Of a stretch of 64,000 nucleotides of DNA, positions 34,716-43,099 are shown piece by piece. The first letter of the stretch is position 1. Each line of letters begins with the position of its first letter. This DNA is from CAVXTT01 sp963764685. GTDB taxonomy: Bacteria; Bacteroidota; Ignavibacteria; Ignavibacteriales; Ignavibacteriaceae. The stretch is from the NCBI GenBank assembly GCA_963764685.1, contig CAVXTT010000021.1:62001-126000 (forward strand), given 5' to 3'. Below the pieces are notes generated by a model. The model searched no databases. It saw only the letters and a list, made by a program, of their open reading frames with translations, and was not told where the DNA came from. Both the position numbers and the translations under genes were made by a program.

Positions 34716-35333
34716 TCAGAATTGTATACCCGCCATAAGAACGTGCGAGTAATTTTTAATATCTATCGTTGACAGTTCGTAATTATCATTAAAATCTCCC
34801 TCGAACCTGTATTCTGCCAAAACACCTAGAGGAAGAAAACCCAGCTCAATTCCGGCACCGATCGAGTAGCCCAAATTACTTTCCCTGAATTCATCAAAAA
34901 CTGCTTCGTATCGCTCAGTGATCTCTTTTTTTATCAGCACATTATATTGCGGGCCTGCCAGCAGGTAAAGAGTTCCTAATTTAAATTTTGCAAGCAGGGA
35001 GATATTCAGGTAATCCAGACTGATATCCACTGTTGTAAGGTCCAGGGAATGGAATGGCAGTCCAAACGGACTACTAGGCAGCTCTACAGTAGTGCCCTTC
35101 CGTATATATCCTCCCTCTCCTTCAATCTTAAAGAAGGGTATATCAAGAATATCGAGAAACACTCTCGCAGTTAATCCCGTTATAAAATCCGTTGGGAGAG
35201 TGTTATCTGATTCATAAGTCCAGGTCTGCGTAGATGCCCCTGCACCTAATTTGAATCCCCAGCTGGAAAATATTTGTGCCTGGGTATTTACAGAGAACAG
35301 CACTAATAAAATAAAAGCCAGCGTAGTTTTCAT
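34716..35333 (-). CDS. Small outer-membrane beta-barrel protein
   Basis: 205 residues. A signal peptide (MKTTLAFILLVLFSVNTQAQ) is followed by alternating amphipathic strands: SSWGFKLGAGASTQTWTYE, VEGEGGYIRKG, LNISLLAKFKLGTLYLLAGPQYNVLIKK, NLGYSIGAGIELGFLPLGVLAEYRFEG and YSHVLMAGIQF. The GPQYN turn and final aromatic-terminated strand are typical of PorT/OmpA-barrel-like porin-family proteins of Bacteroidota. It carries no periplasmic domain. The ATG at 35333 is preferred to an upstream TTG because AAAGGA precedes it and the signal peptide then starts cleanly. A terminator follows. Confidence 0.75.
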   Translation of the reverse strand: MKTTLAFILLVLFSVNTQAQIFSSWGFKLGAGASTQTWTYESDNTLPTDFITGLTARVFLDILDIPFFKIEGEGGYIRKGTTVELPSSPFGLPFHSLDLTTVDISLDYLNISLLAKFKLGTLYLLAGPQYNVLIKKEITERYEAVFDEFRESNLGYSIGAGIELGFLPLGVLAEYRFEGDFNDNYELSTIDIKNYSHVLMAGIQF

Positions 35334-35599
35334 TATGAATCCTTTCAAATGAGCAGGGTAAAAATACGAACAAAAGTCTTCAGTTAAATTTAATTACAAA
35401 ATAAAGTTCCTTATAAAACCCATCTGCTATTGTTTTCATTAACTATTATTACAAGGTTTATAAACTGAAAATTTGAAAGAGTTTCATTTCTTTATCAGGG
35501 CTGCGGCTTATTAAATGTTCGTCCCGAATATGTAATTAATCTTAAAAGAAATAAAAGTTTAACAGTGCTTCATTTTTAATCATCTCCAAGGAGACCGCT

Positions 35600-37078
35600 A
35601 TGAAAATAAAAATACTTTTCTGCTTTTTAATCTTACAAACTTTGTCGGTGTATGCCCAGGACAGGCATTTCTGGGATCAGGCAGTGGGCGGAAGAACAGC
35701 TTTATTAGGAGGGATTGCCGTGGGGGGCGTAGATGATTACAGCGCAACTTTCTATAACCCGGGAGCCTTAGGTTTTATAAGTAAGAAAAGTCTCAGTGTT
35801 AACTTTAATATGTATGGAGTGAAGGATTTCAGATTTATAAATGGAGGGGGACCAAACATTGATTCCCGTTATACCAGGGTTTCTTTATACCCGGCATCCT
35901 TAGCGGGACCATTACCGTTTTTAGGTGATTCATTAAACCGGTTCAGCTATATGATTTATGCTAACGGGTATTCGTATGTAAGAATTTCGGAAAGATATGA
36001 GGGTTATGCTGATGTAATACCATCAAGACCACCGACTGATCCGGGACTTCCAAATGCTTTTGAAGGTAATGAAATGCTTATTAACCAGGGAAAACTAGAT
36101 GCGCTGCTCTCGGAAGTTTCTGTAGGTTTCGGGTATTCCAAAATGATTGCTGATAACATTGCAGTCGGCGTTACCCTGTTAGGCGCCTACCGTGATCAAA
36201 CCAAAATACGGTATGAAACTTATGCGGCTTTTGATACAACATATCAGCGGACTGCAAGTACTGATATTTATGCGGAGACAGATTACTGGGCTGTAAGATT
36301 TTCCGGGAAGTTTGGTATATCAGCAAAATTTGAAAAACTGAAATTAGGAGCTACTATTACTACACCCAGTCTCGCTTTAAAAACAGCAAGCGGCGGAACC
36401 GATCACGCGAGCCTGACTTCCAATAATGTTCTGGTTGTTACCGACAGTACTACGGGTGAAATAATTCCCGTTGATGTTCTCGCTACCGACAGGCAGGAAG
36501 GTTTACCCGTAAAGTATAAAACGCCTTTTTCAATTGCCGCAGGTATTGAATATAAGCTTTCAGATGAGACTTTAATTCATCTGCAGATGGAGTGGTTTGC
36601 ACCGTTATCTACATATGTGGTCATACAGCCTGAAAGCGATAGTTTTATTCAAAATAATATTCCGACAATTAAACCTTATAATAGTGCAGAATTTTTACAA
36701 GTTTACGATGCAATGAAGAGTGTTTTTAATATTGGACTAGCCCTCGAACATAAAATGAATGATAAGATAACGGGATACGCGGCATTCAGAACAGATTTCA
36801 GCAATGCAAATTATAAAGAAATTAAGGGTCTTGCCGTCGGCTTTACAGACTTAAATATTTATCATTTCACTCTTGGTGCTTCAACAAAACTTAATGATAC
36901 TTCCATCGGAGTAGGATTTGAATATAGTCACGGAGAAAGATCAGACTTTCCCCAGCTGTTTAATTTCCCCTCCGGTGTGGTCGGTCCTGAAGATATAGCA
37001 ATTGTGAGTAACCGTGGTACCAGTGATGCACTTTATAATAATTTTAATTTATTCTTTGGAGTAACGCAGCTGTTTTGA
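35600..37078 (+). CDS. FadL/OmpP1-type outer-membrane transporter
   Basis: 492 residues. A signal peptide (ILFCFLILQTLSVYAQ) is followed by FWDQAVGGRTALLGGIAVGGVDDYSATFYNPGALGF. This is the N-terminal 'hatch' region of OMPP1/FadL/TodX proteins (AxGGRAAxLGGA.VA..DD.SATYYNPAxL). A long beta-barrel follows with TPFSIAAGIEYKLSDETLIHLQMEW and a final SDALYNNFNLFFGVTQLF strand. The family passes hydrophobic compounds such as long-chain fatty acids or aromatic hydrocarbons through the outer membrane. The substrate here is not known. CAAGGAGA before the ATG fits a ribosome-binding site. Confidence 0.8.
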   Translation: MKIKILFCFLILQTLSVYAQDRHFWDQAVGGRTALLGGIAVGGVDDYSATFYNPGALGFISKKSLSVNFNMYGVKDFRFINGGGPNIDSRYTRVSLYPASLAGPLPFLGDSLNRFSYMIYANGYSYVRISERYEGYADVIPSRPPTDPGLPNAFEGNEMLINQGKLDALLSEVSVGFGYSKMIADNIAVGVTLLGAYRDQTKIRYETYAAFDTTYQRTASTDIYAETDYWAVRFSGKFGISAKFEKLKLGATITTPSLALKTASGGTDHASLTSNNVLVVTDSTTGEIIPVDVLATDRQEGLPVKYKTPFSIAAGIEYKLSDETLIHLQMEWFAPLSTYVVIQPESDSFIQNNIPTIKPYNSAEFLQVYDAMKSVFNIGLALEHKMNDKITGYAAFRTDFSNANYKEIKGLAVGFTDLNIYHFTLGASTKLNDTSIGVGFEYSHGERSDFPQLFNFPSGVVGPEDIAIVSNRGTSDALYNNFNLFFGVTQLF

Positions 37079-37081
37079 GAT

Positions 37082-37162
37082 TTAGGAACTTAGTGACTTA
37101 GGAATTTAGGGACTTAGTGAAATTAGGAAATTAGGAAGTTAGTGAGTTGGGAGGTTAGGAAC
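37082..37162. repeat. Octamer repeat TTAGGAAC type, ten units
   Basis: Units read TTAGGAAC, TTAGTGAC, TTAGGAAT, TTAGGGAC, TTAGTGAAA, TTAGGAAA, TTAGGAAG, TTAGTGAG, TTGGGAGG, TTAGGAAC. Spacing is eight bases except one nine. It begins 4 bases after the FadL-like stop codon. Confidence 0.85.
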
Positions 37163-37185
37163 GCAGGTATCTGTTTGAGATAAAA

Positions 37186-37216
37186 AAAGCCCGGTTAATA
37201 AAACCGGGCTTATACT
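37186..37216. terminator. Bidirectional terminator
   Basis: AAAAAAAGCCCGGTT-AATA-AACCGGGCTTATA between convergent genes; T-rich on both exits. Confidence 0.8.
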
Positions 37217-37265
37217 TTCAGTTCCTCACCGGATATTTACAAATATAGGTGAGATTCAATGATCT

Positions 37266-37853
37266 TTATAATGTGTAATAGATACCTACATTAAACACCG
37301 GTCCCAGGGAGTTTATATTCAGTCCGAGGTTGCTTTCCGTTACTTCATCAGAATCGTGTTTAGTAGTTTTGGTTGAATAGCCAAGCAGACCATATTGGCC
37401 AACGGCGGTGAACCTTGAACTTAATGCAAAGGCAGCGCCCAATGAAATATTTGCGCTCCATCCTGTTATGTCGCGTTTGAAATCACCCTGTTCTTCAGAT
37501 CCTGTCATATAGCTTCCAACAATGCCGGCAAATACAGAGAACTGATCGGCTACTTTGTAAAACTTTCTGAGGTAAAGTACAGGCGCAAATGAACTTGTAG
37601 TAGTCTTGGCATCTCCCTGCTCTACTGTTGAGCCGCCATAGTTAAGAGCAAAGCCAAGCTGCAGATCGTTCTGTAAAAAGGTACCTACTTCCGGTGCAAC
37701 CGAGTATGAATTGGTTGTGATATCCTCTGCATTTGGAGCCTCTTCAGTACCCGAATTGTAACCTACCTGACCTCCTATATACCAGGATCCTTTTTGAGCA
37801 AAGGTTCCTATTGAACAAAGTGCAACGAACAGAAGAATGTAAAATTTTTTCAT
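37266..37853 (-). CDS. Porin-family (OmpA-barrel-like) outer-membrane protein
   Basis: 195 residues with a signal peptide (KKFYILLFVALCSIGTFAQ). The mature part starts KGSWYIGGQVGYNSG and shows eight amphipathic strand-like segments, for example YSVAPEVGTFLQNDLQLGFALNYGG, SFAPVLYLRKFY, FSVFAGIVGSYMTG, WSANISLGAAFALSSRFTAVGQYGLLGYS and LGPVFNVGIYYTL. The aromatic-ending final strand supports insertion by the Bam complex. It is a typical small beta-barrel in Bacteroidota; its cargo or function is unknown. It converges with the FadL-like gene and shares the terminator. Confidence 0.8.
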   Translation of the reverse strand: MKKFYILLFVALCSIGTFAQKGSWYIGGQVGYNSGTEEAPNAEDITTNSYSVAPEVGTFLQNDLQLGFALNYGGSTVEQGDAKTTTSSFAPVLYLRKFYKVADQFSVFAGIVGSYMTGSEEQGDFKRDITGWSANISLGAAFALSSRFTAVGQYGLLGYSTKTTKHDSDEVTESNLGLNINSLGPVFNVGIYYTL

Positions 37854-37990
37854 TAGTATACCTTATGATTAGTTGAATAATATAGTGGAATTGAAAGATA
37901 AGTAACTATCTGAAATTCCATACTGGAAAAAAACGAATAATTTCAGATATTACAAAATTGGAGGGCAGCATTTAGTGAATGATAAAAGCG

Positions 37991-38419
37991 ATGCCCTCCC
38001 CTTGCCAGGGAGAGAGGAGAAATAATTTATAGAATTGAGAAGTGTGCATATTTTTTATTAATCCGGTAAGCTGATAAAAAATTACTAAACTCCATTGAAC
38101 GTGCTCTGTTCCCTCACCCTGACAGAGGTTGTGTGAAAAATGTTTTTTCGATAGATAGAATACAAAATGTGAGGTTTAAGCTCCAATAAGTCTCGCCCTT
38201 TTCAAGGGAGAGATTAGAGAGGGTTTCTTTTTGTTGAGAGGAAGCTGAATTATGAACTTGTTGACACCGACCAGGGAACTCATCCCCCTAACCCCCTTCT
38301 CTTGCGAAAGAGCAGGGGGAGGAGTAAATGTTAAATGAGTTATATGATTTTTTATTTAGTAAAATCCTCAACCATAATTTTCACACAAGCTCGGCAAGGG
38401 GAGGGCTAGGGAGAGGTAA
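37991..38419. repeat. Degenerate CCCCCTTCTC...GGGGGA intergenic repeats
   Basis: Phrases CCTCCCCTTGCCAGGGAGAG (about 37995), CCCTTTTCAAGGGAGAGA (about 38196), CCCCCTTCTCTTGCGAAAGA (about 38292, closing with GCAGGGGGAGG) and AAGGGGAGGGCTAGGGAGAG (about 38397) are related imperfect palindromes. A similar one is at 54539-54568. Nothing else is seen between 37854 and 38448. Confidence 0.6.
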
Positions 38420-38448
38420 CTGCTCCTGGGATTTAGAAGGAATAAGAC

Positions 38449-39912
38449 TTACACATATTGCACTATTATTTCCTTCGCCAGCTTTACGACCGAAAAAGCA
38501 AGTATGTCAAAGTCTTCCTTTCTGCTTCTGTGGTTTGCTATTGCTATACGGAGACAATATATGCCGTTCAAGGTTGTATAAGATGGTATGGCAATTCCTT
38601 TTTCGTGAAGCTGGAGAAGTATTTCCTTATTTATTTTGTTTAGTGTCTCATCATCAAGACCCCCCGGATTATACCGGAAGCAGACGATGTCCATTCCTAT
38701 CGGTGCTACTAATTCCAGTTCCGGATCATTCTCCACTAACTTTCCGAAATAATGAGCCTGGTCGATATTACGGTCGATCATCCTGCCGAAGCGTTCCAGA
38801 CCATGTTCTTTTACCGACATCCAAACCTTAAGAGCACGGAACTGCCGTGAGAGCTGCAGACCATAATCGGAAAACCATATATGACCTCCGGGAAGTCCTC
38901 TTGTTTCGTGAGCCAGGTATTCCGGGGTAAGAGAAAATGTATTGCGGTGTGCTTCACTGTCCCTGACGAGTACACACCCTGCCTCAAAAGGAATATGCAT
39001 CCATTTATGAAGATCCATTGCAATTGAATCAGCTCTTTCGATTCCGGAGAGACTCTTTTTTACTTTATCTGAAAGAACAGCAACAGCTCCTATTGCGCCG
39101 TCTACGTGAAACCAGAGGTTCTCCTTAGCACAAATATCAGCCAGTGCATTCAGATCATCTACAGCGCCCGTGTTTATTGTGCCGGCATTTCCAATGACAC
39201 ATATAGGCAGACTGCCGGATCTGCGGTCAGCATCAATGGTCTCTTGCAGTGCTTTTATATTTATTGTATAATCTTCGTTAACCGGAATAATTCTTAAGCT
39301 TTTATTCCCCATACCTAAAAGTTCAATTGCTTTCTGTACAGAACTATGCACTTCTTTTGAGGCATATACAATCAGAGGCGCCGGTGCACCCTGCATTCCG
39401 AGCTCACGTACATTAAATCCTGCCTTTGTATTCCGGGCTATGGCAAGTCCTGCAAAATTAGCCATAGATCCCCCGCTTACAAGGAGTCCGCTTGCATCGG
39501 AAGGGAATGTTAAAATTTCCTTCATCCAGTTGATTACCTGCTCTTCAACAAGTGCAGGGGCGTGATTTCCTCCTCCCAGGTTAGTATTCATAATTGCTGC
39601 AAGAAAATCCGCCAGTGCTCCAAGCACAGTCCCGTTCCCCATATACCACCCCCAGAAACGGGGATGAATATTTCCCATAGGATATGGTAGAATTGTTTCC
39701 ATAAACTCTTTGTAAACTTCACCAGCATCAGATGGTTTGTAAGGAGCGGGGGATTTGAAGCCGTCAGATATAACCGGCGGAATCTCCTGCCAGACGGGAC
39801 GTTCTCCGGCTTGTTTAGTATACTCTATTGCGTCATCCACCATACGATGAGCAAGTGCACGCATTGACTCCCAATTTTCCGGATCAAGTGTTTCATATCT
39901 TGAATTATTCAT
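38449..39912 (-). CDS. PLP-dependent group II amino-acid decarboxylase-like enzyme
   Basis: 487 residues. The sequence is that of the aromatic-L-amino-acid / glutamate decarboxylase group: N-terminal HPRFWGWYMGNGTVLGALADFLAA, then GLLVSGGSMANFAGLAIAR (PLP phosphate loop), WFHVDGAIGAVAVLSDKVK with the Asp that binds the pyridine nitrogen, and ADSIAMDLHKWMHIPFEAGCVLVRD. In the last, Lys of DLHKW forms the Schiff base. The likely reaction is CO2 release from an amino acid, but some relatives are aldehyde synthases or act on cysteate or aspartate. The substrate cannot be told. It is cytoplasmic and stands alone. Confidence 0.85.
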   Translation of the reverse strand: MNNSRYETLDPENWESMRALAHRMVDDAIEYTKQAGERPVWQEIPPVISDGFKSPAPYKPSDAGEVYKEFMETILPYPMGNIHPRFWGWYMGNGTVLGALADFLAAIMNTNLGGGNHAPALVEEQVINWMKEILTFPSDASGLLVSGGSMANFAGLAIARNTKAGFNVRELGMQGAPAPLIVYASKEVHSSVQKAIELLGMGNKSLRIIPVNEDYTINIKALQETIDADRRSGSLPICVIGNAGTINTGAVDDLNALADICAKENLWFHVDGAIGAVAVLSDKVKKSLSGIERADSIAMDLHKWMHIPFEAGCVLVRDSEAHRNTFSLTPEYLAHETRGLPGGHIWFSDYGLQLSRQFRALKVWMSVKEHGLERFGRMIDRNIDQAHYFGKLVENDPELELVAPIGMDIVCFRYNPGGLDDETLNKINKEILLQLHEKGIAIPSYTTLNGIYCLRIAIANHRSRKEDFDILAFSVVKLAKEIIVQYV

Positions 39913-40088
39913 TCCATACCTTAAATTTTTAATGGATTATCCCAGACTCTGTTCTGTCAGTATTACTGCCTCCTGAACCGCTTCTGAGTTTTCTATAATT
40001 TTATTTTAATTGGATTGAAAGAATTTTCTGGAAGGACAATATACAAAATGAAATTATAATTCAATGAGACGAATGCCGGAACAGAAGC

Positions 40089-40118
40089 AAAGGCCTGAAG
40101 TGTCGTCAGGCCTTTGTT
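40089..40118. terminator. Hairpin terminator
   Basis: AAAGGCCTGAAGTGTCGTCAGGCCTTT, nine paired bases, between the octamer repeats and the PLP enzyme gene. It probably ends transcription from the DUF481 gene. Nothing else stands out in 39913-40184. Confidence 0.7.
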
Positions 40119-40184
40119 AAATAATTTATCTTTCGTGTCCGGTATTTACTCAAAATAGAACTTCTCTTGAAAAGAGAAGCGGAT

Positions 40185-40248
40185 TCAACCAATCAACCAA
40201 TCAACCAATCAACTAATCAACCAATCAACTAATCAACCAATCAACTAT
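40185..40248. repeat. Octamer repeat TCAACCAA, eight units
   Basis: Units at 40185, 40193, 40201 (TCAACCAA), 40209 (TCAACTAA), 40217, 40225, 40233 and 40241 (TCAACTAT). The last overlaps the stop codon of the DUF481 gene (40245-40247). Confidence 0.9.
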
Positions 40249-41105
40249 AACTTAACCACCAATGCCAATGAAAATATTGTATCAAGATTCTGCAGCGGTA
40301 CGAGAACTTTTGCGTTTGCAGGTGTTCCATCAGGTGCAAAAAGATCTACTTCAGTCAGTGCAGGTTCATTTCTCCAGAGGAGCTGCAGTGTCGGCTTAAG
40401 AGTAAACATTTCACTGATAGTGATTGGAAGAGAGTTAGTAAAATCTATCCTCACATCTTCAGTATTATCAAGGTTCCAGTCTGTTATGAAGATGCTCTCA
40501 AATTCAGTAGAAGCCGTGAGCTTGTACCAGAAGTCGTAAGAAAAACGAACACCTGGAAATTTATTATTTGTTAAAGGGTTTTCAACAACATCGCTTTGGA
40601 AAGTATATGTAAAGCTGTAGTCAGTTTTGAAACGTATATCCTCTTCCTTAGCCCAGGTATTTCCCAGTCCTAAAGCAACCAGGAAACGGCTGTCGGTACC
40701 GGCAAACTTGTTTCTCAGCCAGTCCAGACCACCCAGCGCATAAAAATATTCAGAGAAACTGTAATCATACTTGCCGCGCGCATAAAATAACTCTGCGGTC
40801 TTGTCGGTCTTAGTTACTTCTTTTACTTCATAGGCGCTGGCATTTCCAACTGCTGTCCTTGTTGTAAGAGCAGATTCTGTTTGATTGCCCCCGGCATCAA
40901 GCCTTAATTCGGAATTTGTCCATATTCTTTTTAAAGTAGCACCAACTCCTATAGTAAACGATTCAGAATTACCACCTGCCCATAGTCCGGCGACTTTTCC
41001 TTCAAAGAACCAGCCTGTTTTCTTTTCTTCAGTTTGCGAATAGAGATTACCGGCTATAAAAAGAAACAATAAAGAAATCAGAAAGCTTTTTTTAATGAAA
41101 AACAT
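40245..41105 (-). CDS. DUF481 family outer-membrane protein
   Basis: 286 residues from the chosen start. A signal peptide (FFIKKSFLISLLFLFIAGNLYSQ) leads to KKTGWFFEGKVAGLWAGGNSES, the opening strand of the DUF481 family, whose members have the WxGxxxLGxxxxxGNS pattern. Alternating strands follow: ATLKRIWTNSELRLDAGGNQ, ELFYARGKYDYSFSEYFYALGGLDWLRNKFAG, FLVALGLGNTWAKEE, GVRFSYDFWYKLTASTEFES and DTIFSLALVVKL at the end. The family forms salt-induced or uncharacterised outer-membrane barrels. The ATG at 41105 was preferred because GGAGAGGG lies before it; an earlier in-frame start at 41207 would add 34 unlikely residues. Confidence 0.85.
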   Translation of the reverse strand: MFFIKKSFLISLLFLFIAGNLYSQTEEKKTGWFFEGKVAGLWAGGNSESFTIGVGATLKRIWTNSELRLDAGGNQTESALTTRTAVGNASAYEVKEVTKTDKTAELFYARGKYDYSFSEYFYALGGLDWLRNKFAGTDSRFLVALGLGNTWAKEEDIRFKTDYSFTYTFQSDVVENPLTNNKFPGVRFSYDFWYKLTASTEFESIFITDWNLDNTEDVRIDFTNSLPITISEMFTLKPTLQLLWRNEPALTEVDLFAPDGTPANAKVLVPLQNLDTIFSLALVVKL

Positions 41106-41254
41106 ATTACCCTCTCCGGAGAAATTTATTAGTGAATGAAATAAATTTAATAATATTCTATTGAAAAAATTTGATGCATAGACCGGAGATTTAAAGAAAT
41201 CTCTCATAGATCTGTATCAATTTGAAATCCCAATAGATGCTTTGAAGATAATAG

Positions 41255-41530
41255 ACCATCTACGATGGTCAAAGATCATAGGGTGATACGATTCTCTACT
41301 ATAATTTACCATCTACGATGGCAAAAACTCCAGAGCCCACGGTTTTATTGTAGCCCACGGTTTTCAACCGTGGGTAAGAATAATCCCCAAAATATTCAAC
41401 CGTTTTAACGGTTTCGAAATACTACTGGGGTAAACCGTTGAAACGGTTCAGAGATATTATTCTTATCCGATCCCACAGATAAATCTGTGGGCTATTTCGA
41501 CCATTTATGAGAACCTCATAGAGCGGTCTA
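41255..41530. repeat. Cluster of short palindromes (CCCACGG / AACCGTT types)
   Basis: TCTACGATGG is seen twice (about 41260, 41313). AGCCCACGGTTTTCAACCGT (about 41353), CAACCGTTTTAACGGTT (about 41398), AAACCGTTGAAACGGTT (about 41431) and CCCACAGATAAATCTGTGGG (about 41472) follow. The remaining part of 41208-41703 is AT-rich without a gene. Confidence 0.7.
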
Positions 41531-41703
41531 TTATCTAAAGAAATGATTTAAATAATTCGATCCATCATCAGAAATAAATCCAAAAAATAATATCAAACAA
41601 TCGTACTATCTTACCATCGTCCTATTATACTATTGAACATAAAAACTTATGAATTGTGACAAATATTCTTGAAATTTGGCATACTAATTTTTACCGGGTG
41701 GTT

Positions 41704-42783
41704 ATGAGTTACTTCAGAAAAATGCACATCATTATTATCCTCTTATTGATCACTTCTATTACTCTACAAGGACAGGTTAAGGATAAAGGGAAGGGAAGAA
41801 TTGAGGGAAGCTTCAGATTTTTACCCATACCTTATATTAATTATACCCGTTCGATAGGATTTCAGCTTGGCGCTATGCCGATGGCGCAGTTTAATCCCGT
41901 AATGAAGGATACAATCTCCCCTTCATCACTGGCGGGAGTTTTTGCGATGTACTCCAGTAACGATAGTTATTTCCTGATGGCAATGAGCAAGCTCTATTTT
42001 GATGAGGATAACTGGCGCTTCAATTTAGCGGGGGGAACCGGATCGGTTAATTTTCAATTCTATCTCGAAGACCCTGCTGCAATGTGGATCCCTTACAACA
42101 CTGAAATGAATCTTTTCTTCATGGAACCTCAGAGACGAATATATGAACGGATATATTTGGGAGTGAACTATGTGTATATAAAATTCAGCACTACATTTGA
42201 AGTATCACCCGATGTTTTTGTCGAGACAATACAGGGACTTGGCTTACGGATCTCTGCTGATTACCGCACTAATGTGTATTACCCCCGTGACGCTTTCTTA
42301 ACAAATCTAAAATATTATACTTATCCCGAATTTTTGGGCAATGAAGAAGAGTCTCAGAAAATACAATTAAACCATAATCACTTCTTCCCTTCCAGGAATG
42401 GTGAGGATGTAATTGCCCTGAGGGCCTTTGCGGGATTCGGCCTTGGGGATCTCTCCTTTAACCAGCAGTTCTTTGTGGGAATGGGGGATGATATCAGGGG
42501 GTATTCAGAGGGAAAATACAGAGGCAACTATATGTTCGATATTCAGGGGGAATACCGCTTGAATTTAAATGACAGCAGATTCGGCTTTGTAGCTTTTTTA
42601 GGAATAGCTTCAGTATTTGATGCGATAAATGAAGAACATGACGGACTGGTGCTTCCCGGTATAGGCACCGGATTCAGGTACACTGTTTCAGAGGATACCA
42701 ATATGAATGTGGGAATGGATATCGCAGCCGGCAAGGATGACTGGGGCTTGTACTTCAGGATTGGGGAAGCATTTAACAGGTAA
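41704..42783 (+). CDS. Omp85/BamA-like surface-antigen barrel, without POTRA domains
   Basis: 359 residues from the ATG at 41704 (GGTGG before it); a GTG at 41656 is in frame but would bury the signal peptide (HIIIILLLITSITLQGQ). The domain is the C-terminal barrel of the D15/surface-antigen family: strands RIYLGVNYVYIKF, LGLRISADYRTNVYYPRDAFL and LRAFAGFGLGDLSFNQQFFVGMGDDIRGYSEGKYRGNYM. The last resembles the conserved loop of Omp85 barrels (LGG...RGY). It ends in GLYFRIGEAFNR. There are no POTRA repeats, so it is probably not an assembly factor itself. It may be a small receptor or lipid channel. Confidence 0.75.
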   Translation: MSYFRKMHIIIILLLITSITLQGQVKDKGKGRIEGSFRFLPIPYINYTRSIGFQLGAMPMAQFNPVMKDTISPSSLAGVFAMYSSNDSYFLMAMSKLYFDEDNWRFNLAGGTGSVNFQFYLEDPAAMWIPYNTEMNLFFMEPQRRIYERIYLGVNYVYIKFSTTFEVSPDVFVETIQGLGLRISADYRTNVYYPRDAFLTNLKYYTYPEFLGNEEESQKIQLNHNHFFPSRNGEDVIALRAFAGFGLGDLSFNQQFFVGMGDDIRGYSEGKYRGNYMFDIQGEYRLNLNDSRFGFVAFLGIASVFDAINEEHDGLVLPGIGTGFRYTVSEDTNMNVGMDIAAGKDDWGLYFRIGEAFNR

Positions 42784-42919
42784 CTGCTGTTCCGGGGTTC
42801 AGGAAAACCGGGATAAGTTCATTTTTTAAAAATTTCGTCTGCACCTCGCTCATAAATCGCTCCAGACATAAAGTCAAGCCTTAAGTAATGGTTTGCAAAA
42901 GGCAATATTCTGTATGAAA

Positions 42920-43007
42920 ACAGACATCAGCAATGGCTTTACCAGGCATTACAAAGCCATTTACTAGCCATCTTTAGCAAAATGTTAGCTAAATTGAAAC
43001 TAAATGG
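42920..43007. repeat. 11-nt phased array (array C), degenerate
   Basis: On an exact 11-nt grid: ACAGACATCAG (42920), CAATGGCTTTA, CCAGGCATTAC, AAAGCCATTTA, CTAGCCATCTT, then TAGCAAAATGT, TAGCTAAATTG, AAACTAAATGG (to 43007). Units 1, 3, 4 and 5 share NNAGNCATNNN. The last three share AAAT and are near-complements (TAAATGG against CCATTTA). It lies 92 bases before the 43100 start. Confidence 0.65.
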
Positions 43008-43099
43008 TTTTATCGCTATTAACGGAAAAGCAATTTCTCCGGGGGCAAAATCCTGCTACTTTAATATGGATATAATTTTTATAATTTCTATTTTTATAA

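Noticed and set aside
38328..38831. 167-codon + strand ORF overlapping the PLP enzyme gene
   Set aside because: Antisense to conserved PLP motifs; starts in repeats.
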